Shown here piece after piece: positions 25,239 through 34,753 of a DNA stretch of 64,000 nucleotides (within the stretch, counting starts at the first letter, position 1; each line of letters opens with the position of its first letter). Under the pieces are notes generated by a model. That model worked only from the letters and a program-made list of their open reading frames with translations. It had not been told where the DNA came from and ran no database searches. The stretch is from an uncultured Pelagibacteraceae bacterium (GTDB lineage: Bacteria > Pseudomonadota > Alphaproteobacteria > Pelagibacterales > Pelagibacteraceae). Both the position numbers and the translations under genes were made by a program. The stretch is taken from positions 62,001 to 126,000 of the forward strand of contig CACGMC010000002.1 of NCBI GenBank assembly GCA_902574035.1, read 5' to 3'.

Positions 25239-27360
25239 TATGCCATAGGTATTTTGTTTTATCTTTTAAATCAAAAGTTTTGTTTAAAATAAAATTTGCT
25301 ACCAAGGTTGAATTAAAATATTTTAGATATTTATTTCTCCCCTTTTTGCCAATTTTTTTTCTCAATTTTTCATCTCTAGAGATCTTTGATATTTTTTCTG
25401 ACAAATCTTCTAAATTCTTATAAAAAACCATTTCATCTTTATCGAAAAAGTCCTGATAGCCAGTTTTTTCATCAATTAAAGTTACCAAACCATTGCCTAT
25501 TATTTGGGTAATTCTGTCACTACTATAATACTTTATAGGTTCTCCCCTACTTAAATTAAGACCCATCTTTGAGTTTGATATTGTCTTAAAATAATGGTCT
25601 GCCCATATAGGTTGAACTTTATCAATACCATAAATATCAAATTTAACGTTTTTTGTTTTATCAATTAATTTTTTAACAAATAGAGCGCGGTCATCGAATT
25701 TACCTGATTTTAAAATTCCTCTATGAACCCCATGACTTAAAGCAAAAAATACATCCATATTACAACTTTTGTTGTAGTTTTTCAAAGTCTCAAAAGAGCT
25801 ATCTGATGGGTTTGGTATAAAAAAGTTATTAGTTTTTTTTGACAAAAAATTTAATACATCAGGACTAGTAGTTAAAAAATTTGCTTCCATAAAATCAGAC
25901 TTGTCTAAAATACGATTTTTATTTCTACTAAAATCAGGTCCTTTTTTATTTAGTGGATCTAAAAACCATTGAGACATTTTTAAATTTGGATAATCATCTT
26001 TAAGTTCACCCAAAGTATCAGGGGATACAAGATCTGCATGTCCAAATATTATTAAATCGGGCTTAAAATTGTAACAAGTTTTTTTGAGTTTATTATTTAA
26101 GTTTTTTGAACCTGAAAAATCTCTATAATTTTTATAATATTTTTGTATATCTCTATCACTAAATTCTAGAATACTATGACCAAGTCTTATTAATCCATTA
26201 TTTATTCTTCTGCCTGTATTGAAAAATAATCTACCATCATGTCTTTCATTAAAATTAGTGACATGTAAAATTCTTAGAGAAATATTTTTTTTAATATTAA
26301 ATAAATTAATAAATTTGAATTTTTCATCTCGATAAGTGTCTATATTTGTAGATATAAATTTATGGGTTAAATAAAAGTTTTTAATTGATTTTTTTTGTAG
26401 TTCTAACCTTTTATTCTTATTTTTTATTAAATAGTCAAGATTCTTATATAATGATTTTACATTTAGGTTTTTAAGAATTAATCCATTTGTTATCGTCTCA
26501 GGTAAACCGCCTCTATTGCTTATTATAACAGCACAGCCAGCTGAGGACGCCTCTAAACTTGTTCTACCGAATGGCTCTTCCCATCTTGAACAAACTACAG
26601 CAATACTGGTTTTTTTGTATATTTCAATGACTTTTTTATGAGATATGAACCCATGATTTGTTAAAGATTTATGATTAAACTCAATTTTGTCTCTTTGTTC
26701 ATCTCCCACTACATTGGCTTTCCAATCAGGATGTTTATTTAGAATTTTAATAACTGCTTTTCCAAAAATATCATAACCTTTAGATTTGTTTAATTTACCA
26801 ACAAAAGTAATTTCTTTCTTTTTGTTATTCGTATTTACAGAGAGTTTTTTTGCAGATTGAAAAATTACTAATAACTTTTCACTATTTACAAATTTGTCAT
26901 GCATTCCCTCTAAGAATCTTTTTTTGGACCAGTTGCTATTAAAAATTATTTTATAGCAATTTTTTAACAAGAACTTTCTTTCATTTATAGATTTTGACCC
27001 AGTCATTGTTAATGGATCGTTATGAAAATATAAAACTAAGTTTTTTTTTGTAAAATATTTTACAATTTCTGATAAATAATTCGGTCTATTATGTATTTCT
27101 ATTAAATCAGAAGGATTATTTTTTTCAATCTCGATAAATTTATCGACATATTGTTTGCTTTTGCTTTGAAATTTGAAACTTGATAAAGAGATATTATGGT
27201 ATTTTATGTGAAATATTTTTTTAAAACTAGTATTTCCATAAACTATAATATCTTTTTTATATTTACTTAAATTAGCAGTATCCTTAACAAATAATGAAAC
27301 AGCACCAGGGTATAATGGTGAAAAATTTTCTTTGTAAGGTAATAAGATTGAAATTTTCAT
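25231..27360 (-). CDS. Two-domain glycosyltransferase (GT4 fused to a second GT-B/CgeB-like domain)
   Basis: A 709-aa protein containing two transferase modules. Residues ~1-340 are a GT4 enzyme (ITFVGKLNKSKGYDIF; SRWEEPFGRTSLEASSAGCA with the E-x7-E type motif). Residues ~360-700 form a second GT-B-like half beginning LRILHVTNFNERHDGRLFFN and ending in a Glyco_trans_1-like SSDRITQIIGNGLVTLID and a FNSTLVANFILN tail, resembling CgeB proteins. The fusion could add two sugars in sequence. It lies in the minus-strand glycan run between the GT9-like gene and the GIY-YIG gene. Confidence 0.75.
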   Translation of the reverse strand: MKISILLPYKENFSPLYPGAVSLFVKDTANLSKYKKDIIVYGNTSFKKIFHIKYHNISLSSFKFQSKSKQYVDKFIEIEKNNPSDLIEIHNRPNYLSEIVKYFTKKNLVLYFHNDPLTMTGSKSINERKFLLKNCYKIIFNSNWSKKRFLEGMHDKFVNSEKLLVIFQSAKKLSVNTNNKKKEITFVGKLNKSKGYDIFGKAVIKILNKHPDWKANVVGDEQRDKIEFNHKSLTNHGFISHKKVIEIYKKTSIAVVCSRWEEPFGRTSLEASSAGCAVIISNRGGLPETITNGLILKNLNVKSLYKNLDYLIKNKNKRLELQKKSIKNFYLTHKFISTNIDTYRDEKFKFINLFNIKKNISLRILHVTNFNERHDGRLFFNTGRRINNGLIRLGHSILEFSDRDIQKYYKNYRDFSGSKNLNNKLKKTCYNFKPDLIIFGHADLVSPDTLGELKDDYPNLKMSQWFLDPLNKKGPDFSRNKNRILDKSDFMEANFLTTSPDVLNFLSKKTNNFFIPNPSDSSFETLKNYNKSCNMDVFFALSHGVHRGILKSGKFDDRALFVKKLIDKTKNVKFDIYGIDKVQPIWADHYFKTISNSKMGLNLSRGEPIKYYSSDRITQIIGNGLVTLIDEKTGYQDFFDKDEMVFYKNLEDLSEKISKISRDEKLRKKIGKKGRNKYLKYFNSTLVANFILNKTFDLKDKTKYLWHNG

Positions 27361-27605
27361 TTAATGTTATTTTTAATTTTATTTCTTAAAATCCTATTAT
27401 TCTTTATATAATATTCCCTCGAAATTGCTTGATTTTTTGTGCTAAGTTTTTCTTTATAAATTAACTTCCATTTTCGGCCTCTTGTAAATTTTGCTCCTTT
27501 TCCCATATTATGGAGTTTGATTCTTTTTGATAAGTTATTTGTATATCCTACATATGTAATATTACTTTTATTAACTGATTTGAGCATATAAACATAAAAG
27601 CTCAT
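27357..27605 (-). CDS. GIY-YIG nuclease-superfamily protein (UPF0213/YhbQ type)
   Basis: An 82-aa single-domain protein: FYVYMLKS and TYVGYTNNLSKRIKLHN form the GIY-YIG pair, followed by GKGAKFTRGRKWKLIYKE, diagnostic of the small YhbQ/UPF0213 family. These stand-alone domains are linked to DNA repair or are of unknown function; they are common in bacterial accessory regions. It overlaps the double-glycosyltransferase gene by 4 bases. Confidence 0.8.
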   Translation of the reverse strand: MSFYVYMLKSVNKSNITYVGYTNNLSKRIKLHNMGKGAKFTRGRKWKLIYKEKLSTKNQAISREYYIKNNRILRNKIKNNIK

Positions 27606-27613
27606 ATAATATT

Positions 27614-29053
27614 CTATTTAATTCCAAGGTGGGTGTATTTAATATTTAAATAATCTTTAATAGCCATTGATCCACCTTCTCTACCATATCCAGTTTGTTT
27701 TATTCCACCGAAGGGGGCCTCTGCAACAGCAACCACTGGGGTATTCACCGCAACACATCCCGTTTCCATTAATTCTGATGCTCTATGGGCCTTCTCTAGA
27801 TTGTTTGTGTATATATAACTACATAATCCAAGGTCGTTATTATTTGCTCTATTAATTACCTCGTCAAACTCGTTGAATGATAGAATAGGAACTAATGGTC
27901 CAAAAGGTTCTTCTCTCATAATAGTAAAATCATCTTTAACATTATCAAAAATTGTAGGTTCGTAAAAATAACCCTTGTTGAAACCTTGGGGTCTTTTTCC
28001 TCCAAGTAAAATATTAGCACCCTCTTTTTTTGTTTGCTCTACAAGTTTTTCTATACCATCAAGTCTTTGTTTGGTAGTCATTGGACCTAAATTAATATCT
28101 TTATTCAGCCCATTGCCAATTTTGAGTTTTTTTGTTTTTTTAACCATTAGATTTGTAAATTCTTTCTTTTTACTTTCATGAATATAGAATCTGCTTGGTG
28201 ATATACATACCTGTCCATTATTTCTAAATTTTGCAGATATTGCCATATCTGTAACAGTCTCTAAATTTACATCGTCAAAAACTATAAATGGTGAATGCCC
28301 ACTAAGTTCCATCGTAACTCTCTGAACTTTGTCTGCAGCTTGTTTTAATATAAGTTTACCAACTCTCGTTGAACCTGTAATTGAAATTTTTTTTATGATA
28401 TTTGATTTTATTAATTCTTCAGATATTTCTGCAGGATCTCCTGATAATAAATTTACTACGCCTGGAGGAACACCTGCCTCTTTACAAATATTTACTAGTT
28501 CCATTACGCTACCAGGAGTTATAACATCTGGTTTAACAATAACAGAACAACCTGCCGCTAGCGCAGTTGAAATTTTTCTTGAAGCTAAAACTATTGGGAA
28601 GTTCCATGGGACTAAAGCTGCAACAACCCCAACAGGTTGATAGTAAACATGGATTCTAGTATTAGAAAATCTACTTTGATTTATTTCACCAAAAATTCTT
28701 TTTGTTTCTTCTGAATTCCATTCAAATATATCAGCCGCTCCTCCAACTTCACCTGGTGACTCGACTATTGGTTTCCCAACTTCTAAGGTTAACCACTTTG
28801 ATAAAATGTCTGTTTTTTTTCTAATTAATTCAGAAATTTTTCTTAATATTTTGGATCTTTCCCAGGGTGATGTATTCTTCCATATTTGTAATCCTTTCTC
28901 AGCAGATTTTAGTGCTAACTGAATATCTTCACTATTTGCCTTTGACGCTTTACCTATTAATTCTTCTGTGGCAGGATTTATTACATTGTAGGTTTGTTTG
29001 CTTGACGATTTAATCCATTTACCATCTATGAATTGACCAAAATTTTCGTACAT
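27614..29053 (-). CDS. NAD(P)-dependent aldehyde dehydrogenase (succinate-semialdehyde type)
   Basis: A 479-aa ALDH. Asn151 (VPWNFP), Lys174 (KPD), Glu249 (MELSGHSP) and catalytic Cys283 (NNGQVCISP) are all present. The C-terminal AEAPFGGIKQTGYGREGG and NIKYTHLGI pattern is closest to succinate-semialdehyde dehydrogenases (GabD), but related ALDHs acting on other short aldehydes share it. It is flanked by the glycan island and tRNA-Glu and has no obvious pathway partner nearby. Confidence 0.8.
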   Translation of the reverse strand: MYENFGQFIDGKWIKSSSKQTYNVINPATEELIGKASKANSEDIQLALKSAEKGLQIWKNTSPWERSKILRKISELIRKKTDILSKWLTLEVGKPIVESPGEVGGAADIFEWNSEETKRIFGEINQSRFSNTRIHVYYQPVGVVAALVPWNFPIVLASRKISTALAAGCSVIVKPDVITPGSVMELVNICKEAGVPPGVVNLLSGDPAEISEELIKSNIIKKISITGSTRVGKLILKQAADKVQRVTMELSGHSPFIVFDDVNLETVTDMAISAKFRNNGQVCISPSRFYIHESKKKEFTNLMVKKTKKLKIGNGLNKDINLGPMTTKQRLDGIEKLVEQTKKEGANILLGGKRPQGFNKGYFYEPTIFDNVKDDFTIMREEPFGPLVPILSFNEFDEVINRANNNDLGLCSYIYTNNLEKAHRASELMETGCVAVNTPVVAVAEAPFGGIKQTGYGREGGSMAIKDYLNIKYTHLGIK

Positions 29054-29086
29054 AGCTTAATATACCTAATTATTATTTTTAAATTA

Positions 29087-29161
29087 TGGCGGTCCCAAGG
29101 GGAATCGAACCCCTCTTTCATGGATGAAAACCATGTGTCCTAACCGATAGACGATGGGACC
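29087..29161 (-). tRNA. tRNA-Glu (TTC)
   Basis: A 75-base cloverleaf on the minus strand: acceptor GGTCCCA/TGGGACC, discriminator G, encoded CCA (29089-29087), anticodon stem CATGG/CCATG with loop TTTTCAT giving anticodon TTC, T-arm GGGGTTCGATTCCCC. Its first 22 bases are also the end of the recJ reading frame. Confidence 0.97.
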
Positions 29162-30924
29162 GTATTTTTTTGAGTCTTATTAACAGAAATATCATCGATA
29201 ATAAACTCTACATTTTTTTCACCTTTCCATTCATTCAAACTCAATTTACCTACAATGTTGAAGGTATTTGTCTTATTATTTAGCAAAAATTGACCTAGAT
29301 CACTATCTAGAGAATTAAAAGAGATGGTTTTTACTATTGAACCGTCTTTAGACTTTAAAATCGACTTAACATGTCTCTCGCCCACTACTGAAGATTTAAT
29401 AACTTTTACATTTTCTAACTCAAATCTAGGCTCTGGATTTCCAGATCCGAAAGGTGATAATTTTTCTATTTTTTGATAAAAATCAAAATTTAGTGCTGAA
29501 GCTGAAATTAAACTGTCTAAATAAAGATTTGTTTTATCATATTTTTTGTTCATTTTTATTTTAAACCTTTTTATTACAAATTTTTTAAATTCTTCGATCT
29601 TGTTTTCTTCAATTGAAAAACCTCCAGCCATTTTATGACCTCCACCTCTTATCAAAATTTTATCTTGAACAGCCGCTAAAATAATCGCGCCAATATCGAA
29701 CCCTAAAGTCGACCTAGCAGATGCTTTGCCAATACTATTATGAATGGAAATAATTATTGTTGGTTTATTAAATTTTTCTTTTAGTCTAGATGCAATTATT
29801 CCTATAACGCCCTCATGCCAATTATTTCCACATAAAACTAATACAGGATCATTTAAATTTTTATTTAAAGTATTAAGAACTACATTTAGAAGTTCTCTTT
29901 CTAATTTTTTTCTATCAGAATTAAACTGATCAAGTTCTTGAGCTATTTGAAAACTTTCTTGAGGACTGCTATTTAGTAGTAATTTCGCACCATGAGAACA
30001 TTTTCCCACTCTTCCTCCTGCATTTATTCTTGGACCAATTACGTAACCAAGATGATATGTTGATGTTTTGGTTTCAATTTTACACAGATCTATTAATGTT
30101 TTTAAACCTAAATTTTTTCTTAGGTTTATTATTTTCAAGCCTTGCTTTACTAAAGCTCTATTAAGTCCAATTAATGGAACAACATCGCAAATAGTACCTA
30201 GTGAAACTAGATCTAAAAAATCTAATAAGTTTGGTTCACTTATATTATTTTTAGTAAACCAATTTTTTTTTCTTAAATTTGAGTTTATAGCAATTAAAGT
30301 CATAAAACATACTCCTGCGGCACACAAATAATTTAAATTAGAGTCATCATCTAATCTATTAGGATTAACAATAGAATAAGCTTTGGGTAGATTAATTTCA
30401 GACTGATGATGGTCTAAGACTATAACATCAACATTATTTTGATTAGCAAAATTAATTGCTTCAAAAGACATGGTCCCACAATCAACTGTAATAATTAAAG
30501 AGACATTTTTATCTATTAACTTTTTAAAACCTTTTACAGATGGCCCATAACCTTCTAATTTTCTATCAGGGATATATATATCAAAATTTTGCTTTAAAAT
30601 TTTTAAATAATTTCCAATTAAGGCAGTTGAGCTTGCTCCATCCACATCATAATCACCAAATATTCCAATTTTTTCATTTTTATTTATGGCTTCTAACAAT
30701 CTATTTGATGTTTTTTCCATATCTTTAAGAACATTCGGATTTGGAATAAGATTTTTAATGGATGGTTTCAAAAATGATTCAATATATTTTTGGTCTATAT
30801 TTCTAATTGATAATAATTTTGCTGTTATTTCATCTAAAAAATAATTTTCTTTTAAAAAATTTACATATGCAGAATTGTATTCTTTATATAACCACTTTTT
30901 TCCAGATATAGATAAGTCATTCAT
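29140..30924 (-). CDS. recJ: Single-stranded-DNA 5'-3' exonuclease RecJ
   Basis: DHH-family nuclease acting in recombination and mismatch repair. DYDVDG is at residues 91-96, DHH at 171-173, and the C-terminal GGGHKMAGGFSIEE marks the DHHA1 domain; a final OB-fold-like domain follows. Length 594 aa is typical. The frame has no stop before the tRNA-Glu gene and ends at a TAG within the tRNA D-arm, so the last residues (TVPSSIG) are tRNA-encoded. It overlaps glpX by 4 bases. Confidence 0.92.
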   Translation of the reverse strand: MNDLSISGKKWLYKEYNSAYVNFLKENYFLDEITAKLLSIRNIDQKYIESFLKPSIKNLIPNPNVLKDMEKTSNRLLEAINKNEKIGIFGDYDVDGASSTALIGNYLKILKQNFDIYIPDRKLEGYGPSVKGFKKLIDKNVSLIITVDCGTMSFEAINFANQNNVDVIVLDHHQSEINLPKAYSIVNPNRLDDDSNLNYLCAAGVCFMTLIAINSNLRKKNWFTKNNISEPNLLDFLDLVSLGTICDVVPLIGLNRALVKQGLKIINLRKNLGLKTLIDLCKIETKTSTYHLGYVIGPRINAGGRVGKCSHGAKLLLNSSPQESFQIAQELDQFNSDRKKLERELLNVVLNTLNKNLNDPVLVLCGNNWHEGVIGIIASRLKEKFNKPTIIISIHNSIGKASARSTLGFDIGAIILAAVQDKILIRGGGHKMAGGFSIEENKIEEFKKFVIKRFKIKMNKKYDKTNLYLDSLISASALNFDFYQKIEKLSPFGSGNPEPRFELENVKVIKSSVVGERHVKSILKSKDGSIVKTISFNSLDSDLGQFLLNNKTNTFNIVGKLSLNEWKGEKNVEFIIDDISVNKTQKNTVPSSIG

Positions 30925-31865
30925 TTCTTAACATGATAATTTTTAATCTTTTTAAATATTTTAAATTCCTTATGTAAGGCATAGGTTGAAACTTCAAACT
31001 TGTCACCTAAATCCTTTACACCATCAACAATTTCACCATTTGTAATTGCAGAAGCACAAAATATTACATCCCCTTTAATCATATCATCAATGTTGTATTT
31101 TTTTTTTGTATCTTTAATACCTAATTTTTTAGCTCGCTTTAATTGTTCATCATCTAAAACTAATCTAGTCTGTATTTGTCCACCCAAACAAGAAAGAGCA
31201 GCTGCCGCTAAAACGCCTTCTGGACCTCCTCCAATACCTAAATATATATCTATGTTTTTTTTTGGTTCAGCAACTGAAATTGCCCCTGATACATCTCCAT
31301 CAGAAATAAATTTTATTTTAACGTTAAGTTTTTCTAAGCTTTGAACAATTTTTTTATGTCTCGGTCTTTTTAAAACGCATGCTGTAATTTGATTTATGCT
31401 TTTGTTTTTGGCATCTGATAGTAATCTTATATTTTTCTCAACACTATTGTCTAAATCTAAAAGATTTCTTGGCAAGTTTTGCCCTATAGCTATTTTTTCC
31501 ATGTATGTGTCAGGAGCTGAAAACAACTTCCCTTTTTCACATACGGCTAACATGGAAAATGCGTTTGGTAGATTATTTGCTACAAAGTTTGTTCCCTCTA
31601 AAGGATCTAATGCGATATCAAGTTCTTGTCCTTTTTTTGTTCCAACCTTTTCCCCGATATAAAGCATAGGAGCTTCGTCCATTTCACCCTCACCTATTAC
31701 TATTTCACCCTTCATGTCTATTAGGTTAAGTTCGTTTCTCATTTTGTCTACTGAACCTTGGTCGGCTGCATTTTTATCGCATTTCCCAATAAAAGGATAA
31801 GCTCCTATTGCAGCCATTTCGGTAGTTCTTATAAATTTTTTAAGATAATCTTTATCAATAGACAT
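30921..31865 (-). CDS. glpX: Class II fructose-1,6-bisphosphatase
   Basis: Hydrolyses fructose-1,6-bisphosphate in gluconeogenesis. Metal and substrate motifs GEGEMDEAPMLYIGE (58-72) and DPLEGTN (87-93) are intact, with GGGPEGVLAAAALSCLGG later. Length 314 aa is normal. Its first base is shared with the hom stop codon and its end overlaps recJ by 4 bases; hom-glpX-recJ is a conserved alphaproteobacterial order. Confidence 0.93.
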   Translation of the reverse strand: MSIDKDYLKKFIRTTEMAAIGAYPFIGKCDKNAADQGSVDKMRNELNLIDMKGEIVIGEGEMDEAPMLYIGEKVGTKKGQELDIALDPLEGTNFVANNLPNAFSMLAVCEKGKLFSAPDTYMEKIAIGQNLPRNLLDLDNSVEKNIRLLSDAKNKSINQITACVLKRPRHKKIVQSLEKLNVKIKFISDGDVSGAISVAEPKKNIDIYLGIGGGPEGVLAAAALSCLGGQIQTRLVLDDEQLKRAKKLGIKDTKKKYNIDDMIKGDVIFCASAITNGEIVDGVKDLGDKFEVSTYALHKEFKIFKKIKNYHVKK

Positions 31866-33160
31866 TAGCCATTTTCTATTCTTATTAATTTAGGTTTTTG
31901 AATTATATAAGACTTTTTGGCTAAAGTTTTCAATGTTTTTTGAATATAATTATCTTTTGATCTGTGAGTAATTATTACAATCGAAGATCTTTTTTTATTT
32001 TTATAAGGACTTTGCAAAACTCTCTTTATAGAAACTTTATTATTAGAAAAAATTTTAGTTACATCAGATAAAACACCATATTTATCTTTGACATCAAGTC
32101 TTATATATGATGAAAAAAATAAATCGATAATTTTTCCACTAGAATACTTTTTTCTCTTACTATTAGAAATTGCAAATGGAAACTTAATATTTCCTCTTAA
32201 TACTGATGAAATATCAGATACTAACGCAGAAGTAGTTGCTGAAGGACCAGCGCCTTCACCTTGAATAATATTTTTTCCGATTGGTTTTCCATTAATAATT
32301 ACTGCGTTTAATACACCGTCTACACCTGCAATATATGAAGTTTTTTTAACTAAAGTTGGATGTACTCTTTGAAATATTTTATTGCCGAATATTTCTGAAA
32401 ATCCCATTAATTTAATTTTATAACCGAGTTTATTAGCATTTACTATGTCTTCTTCTTTAATGTCTTTAATACCCTCAACATGTATATTTTCGTTTATAAA
32501 AGAGTTGAAACATAAACTTGATAATATTTTAACTTTTGAAGCAACGTCATCACCATTAATATCTGAAGATGGATTAGACTCGGCATACCCTAAAGCCTTG
32601 GCTTTTGTTATTGTGTCTTTAAAGGAACTTTTATTTAAATCCATTGATGATAATACGTAATTTGAAGTACCGTTAAAAATTCCACAAATACGATTAATTT
32701 TGTTACCAATCAAACCCTCTTTAATTGATCTGATAATTGGTACACCGCCACATACTGCTGCTTCAAATTCTAAATTAACTTTGTTAATTTCAGCTATTTT
32801 TGATAGTTGATCTCCATATTTTGAGATCAAAGCTTTATTAGCTGTTATAACATGTTTTTTATTCTTTAAAGCGCCAAAAACTAATTTTTTAGCTGGACCT
32901 TCTGCTCCACCAATTAATTCAATAATTATATCAACATCTTTTTTTTTAAAGACATCGATATAATTACCAATCCATTGCTTTTTTGTAATTTTAAGATTTC
33001 TCTTTTTTTTTTTATTCTTTGCTGAAACATAAATAATTCTAAATCCAGCATTGTTTTTGTTTGATAAATAATTTCTATTTTTATTTAGAAATTTAAACAA
33101 ATAAGATCCAATATTACCGAGTCCTACTATTGCAATATTATAAATTTTATTTTTATTCAT
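31865..33160 (-). CDS. hom: Homoserine dehydrogenase
   Basis: Reduces aspartate semialdehyde to homoserine for threonine and methionine synthesis. The NAD(P)-binding GLGNIG (13-18), the catalytic-domain GTSNYVLSSM and ADINGDDVASK-like SSDINGDDVASK segments are present, and residues ~350-430 form a C-terminal ACT domain (RLDVKDKYGVLSDVTKIFS), the usual site of threonine feedback. Length 431 aa is typical. Confidence 0.95.
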   Translation of the reverse strand: MNKNKIYNIAIVGLGNIGSYLFKFLNKNRNYLSNKNNAGFRIIYVSAKNKKKKRNLKITKKQWIGNYIDVFKKKDVDIIIELIGGAEGPAKKLVFGALKNKKHVITANKALISKYGDQLSKIAEINKVNLEFEAAVCGGVPIIRSIKEGLIGNKINRICGIFNGTSNYVLSSMDLNKSSFKDTITKAKALGYAESNPSSDINGDDVASKVKILSSLCFNSFINENIHVEGIKDIKEEDIVNANKLGYKIKLMGFSEIFGNKIFQRVHPTLVKKTSYIAGVDGVLNAVIINGKPIGKNIIQGEGAGPSATTSALVSDISSVLRGNIKFPFAISNSKRKKYSSGKIIDLFFSSYIRLDVKDKYGVLSDVTKIFSNNKVSIKRVLQSPYKNKKRSSIVIITHRSKDNYIQKTLKTLAKKSYIIQKPKLIRIENG

Positions 33161-33162
33161 AA

Positions 33163-33681
33163 TTAATCATTTAAAGCTATATTTGGATAGTTTTTTTCCT
33201 TACTTGATTTAATCAAATAGTTAGCTATGGAATCAATATCACATTTTTTAACTTTTAGGCAAATATCAATTTGACTGCCAGTTACTCTATAAGTAGAAGA
33301 AACCTTTATATCATCTCGCTGCTTTGTAATTTTTTTCTTATTTGTATCTTTTTTGACTATTTTATTTTCTTCTTTTTTCTTCTTTTTTAACTGTTTTTTT
33401 TTATTTTTAATTTCCTTTTTAGAAAGTTTTTTAATGACTTTATTTTTTTTATTTTCATAAATTTTTAAACTTGGTTCTTCTTTACCAAGATTAAGATCAA
33501 CTAAATCAAAACTAGTTTTTTTACTTTTAGAAATTATTTGTATTTCAATAGTTAGGTTTTCTTCAAAGTATTGCTTTGCCTCTTCTTTATTAACACATTT
33601 ATGATCACCACATATAAGAATACTTTTTTGCTTAACGCAAGACAAAGTAAAAATTAATAGAAGAACTGCAAAATATTTCAT
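33163..33681 (-). CDS. Lysine-rich putative lipoprotein, function unknown
   Basis: A 172-aa protein. Residues 4-14 are hydrophobic and Cys15 in FTLSC gives an imperfect lipobox. A very lysine-rich, probably disordered middle (about 77-125) separates two small ends, each with a close cysteine pair: CGDHKC (24-29) and CLKVKKC (141-147). The pairs could form disulfides in the periplasm. No family is recognised. It overlaps argC by 4 bases and lies 2 bases before hom, so it is probably expressed with both. Confidence 0.65.
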   Translation of the reverse strand: MKYFAVLLLIFTLSCVKQKSILICGDHKCVNKEEAKQYFEENLTIEIQIISKSKKTSFDLVDLNLGKEEPSLKIYENKKNKVIKKLSKKEIKNKKKQLKKKKKEENKIVKKDTNKKKITKQRDDIKVSSTYRVTGSQIDICLKVKKCDIDSIANYLIKSSKEKNYPNIALND

Positions 33682-34709
33682 TTTAATCCTAATGTTTCTT
33701 TGAATTCGAATAAAACATTCATATTTTGTACTGCTTGACCAGCAGCTCCTTTAATAAGATTATCGATTGCAGAAAATATTACAATTTTATTCTTAAGTCT
33801 TGATTGGCAGACAGATATATCGCAATTATTAGTTTTTATAACATTGCCGGTTCCTAAATGACTATTTGGTTTATAAATGTTTATAAATGGATCGTTTTTG
33901 TAATAAAATTTTAAAGTGTTGATAATTTTTTTAATTGTAACTTTGTTTTTTTTTAAAATATAAATAGATGAAAGAATTCCTCTAAAGCTTGGGATTAAAT
34001 GCGGATTGAAAGTAAATATTACGTTTTTTCTAATTTTTTTAAATTCTTGGTCGATCTCTGCAATATGTCTATGATTATTTACAGCATAAGCGTATGTTGA
34101 AACATAAAAATTTTTAAAATTAAATTTAGATTTGTAATTTTTACCAGCCCCTGAATATCCTGACTTTGAGTCTATAGTAATATCTTTCAAAACAATAAGA
34201 TTCTTTTTAATCAATGGTATTAAAGGTATTTGAATTGAAGTTGGATAACAGCCTGGATTCGCTATAATTCTAAAGTTTCTTATCTTATTTTTTTTTAATT
34301 CTGTTATCGAATATATTGATTTGTTTATTAATTCTTTTGCTAAGTGTTTTTTTTTGTAAGTATTTTTATATCTAGTTTCATTTTCTATTCTAAAATCTGC
34401 TGAAAGATCTATAAATTTTAATTTTGAATACTTATTATAAAGTTTTTTTATTATTTTTTGAGCCTCACCATTTGGTAGTGATAAAAAAACCAAATCAACA
34501 TTATGCCAATTTACAGATTTAAGATTAGAGATTTTAGGAAGGTTTTTTTTTATTCTTTTGTCAAAAATATTAATTTGTTTTCCTATATTTTTTTGTGCAC
34601 ATAAATTTACAATTTTAGTATTCGGATGTTTAGATAAAAGATATACAAGGTCCAATCCTACATAACCTGTTGCTCCGGCAACAACTATATTAATACAATT
34701 TTTAGCCAT
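33678..34709 (-). CDS. argC: N-acetyl-gamma-glutamyl-phosphate reductase
   Basis: NADPH-dependent third step of arginine biosynthesis. The Rossmann GATGYVG is at residues 12-18, catalytic Cys154 in NPGCYPTS, and later HRHIAEIDQE and the C-terminal NLIKGAAGQAVQNMN are family-typical. Length 343 aa matches the ArgC group that includes most alphaproteobacteria. It follows rpsI after 44 bases, the order rplM-rpsI-argC being common in the class. Confidence 0.93.
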   Translation of the reverse strand: MAKNCINIVVAGATGYVGLDLVYLLSKHPNTKIVNLCAQKNIGKQINIFDKRIKKNLPKISNLKSVNWHNVDLVFLSLPNGEAQKIIKKLYNKYSKLKFIDLSADFRIENETRYKNTYKKKHLAKELINKSIYSITELKKNKIRNFRIIANPGCYPTSIQIPLIPLIKKNLIVLKDITIDSKSGYSGAGKNYKSKFNFKNFYVSTYAYAVNNHRHIAEIDQEFKKIRKNVIFTFNPHLIPSFRGILSSIYILKKNKVTIKKIINTLKFYYKNDPFINIYKPNSHLGTGNVIKTNNCDISVCQSRLKNKIVIFSAIDNLIKGAAGQAVQNMNVLFEFKETLGLK

Positions 34710-34753
34710 AAATAACTTATACCACTAATTTAAGATTTTTAAATTTAAATGAT

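Larger units (their letters stand above)
20029..27605. other. Accessory island: recombinase, methyltransferases and glycosyltransferases
   Basis: Between the AEC permease and the aldehyde dehydrogenase every gene belongs to an accessory class (alkyltransferase fragment, phage-like cupin protein, integrase, FkbM and macrocin-type methyltransferases, GT11, GT9, double GT4, GIY-YIG), while both flanks are metabolic. This matches the surface-polysaccharide hypervariable regions known in SAR11 genomes. The boundaries are approximate. Confidence 0.5.
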
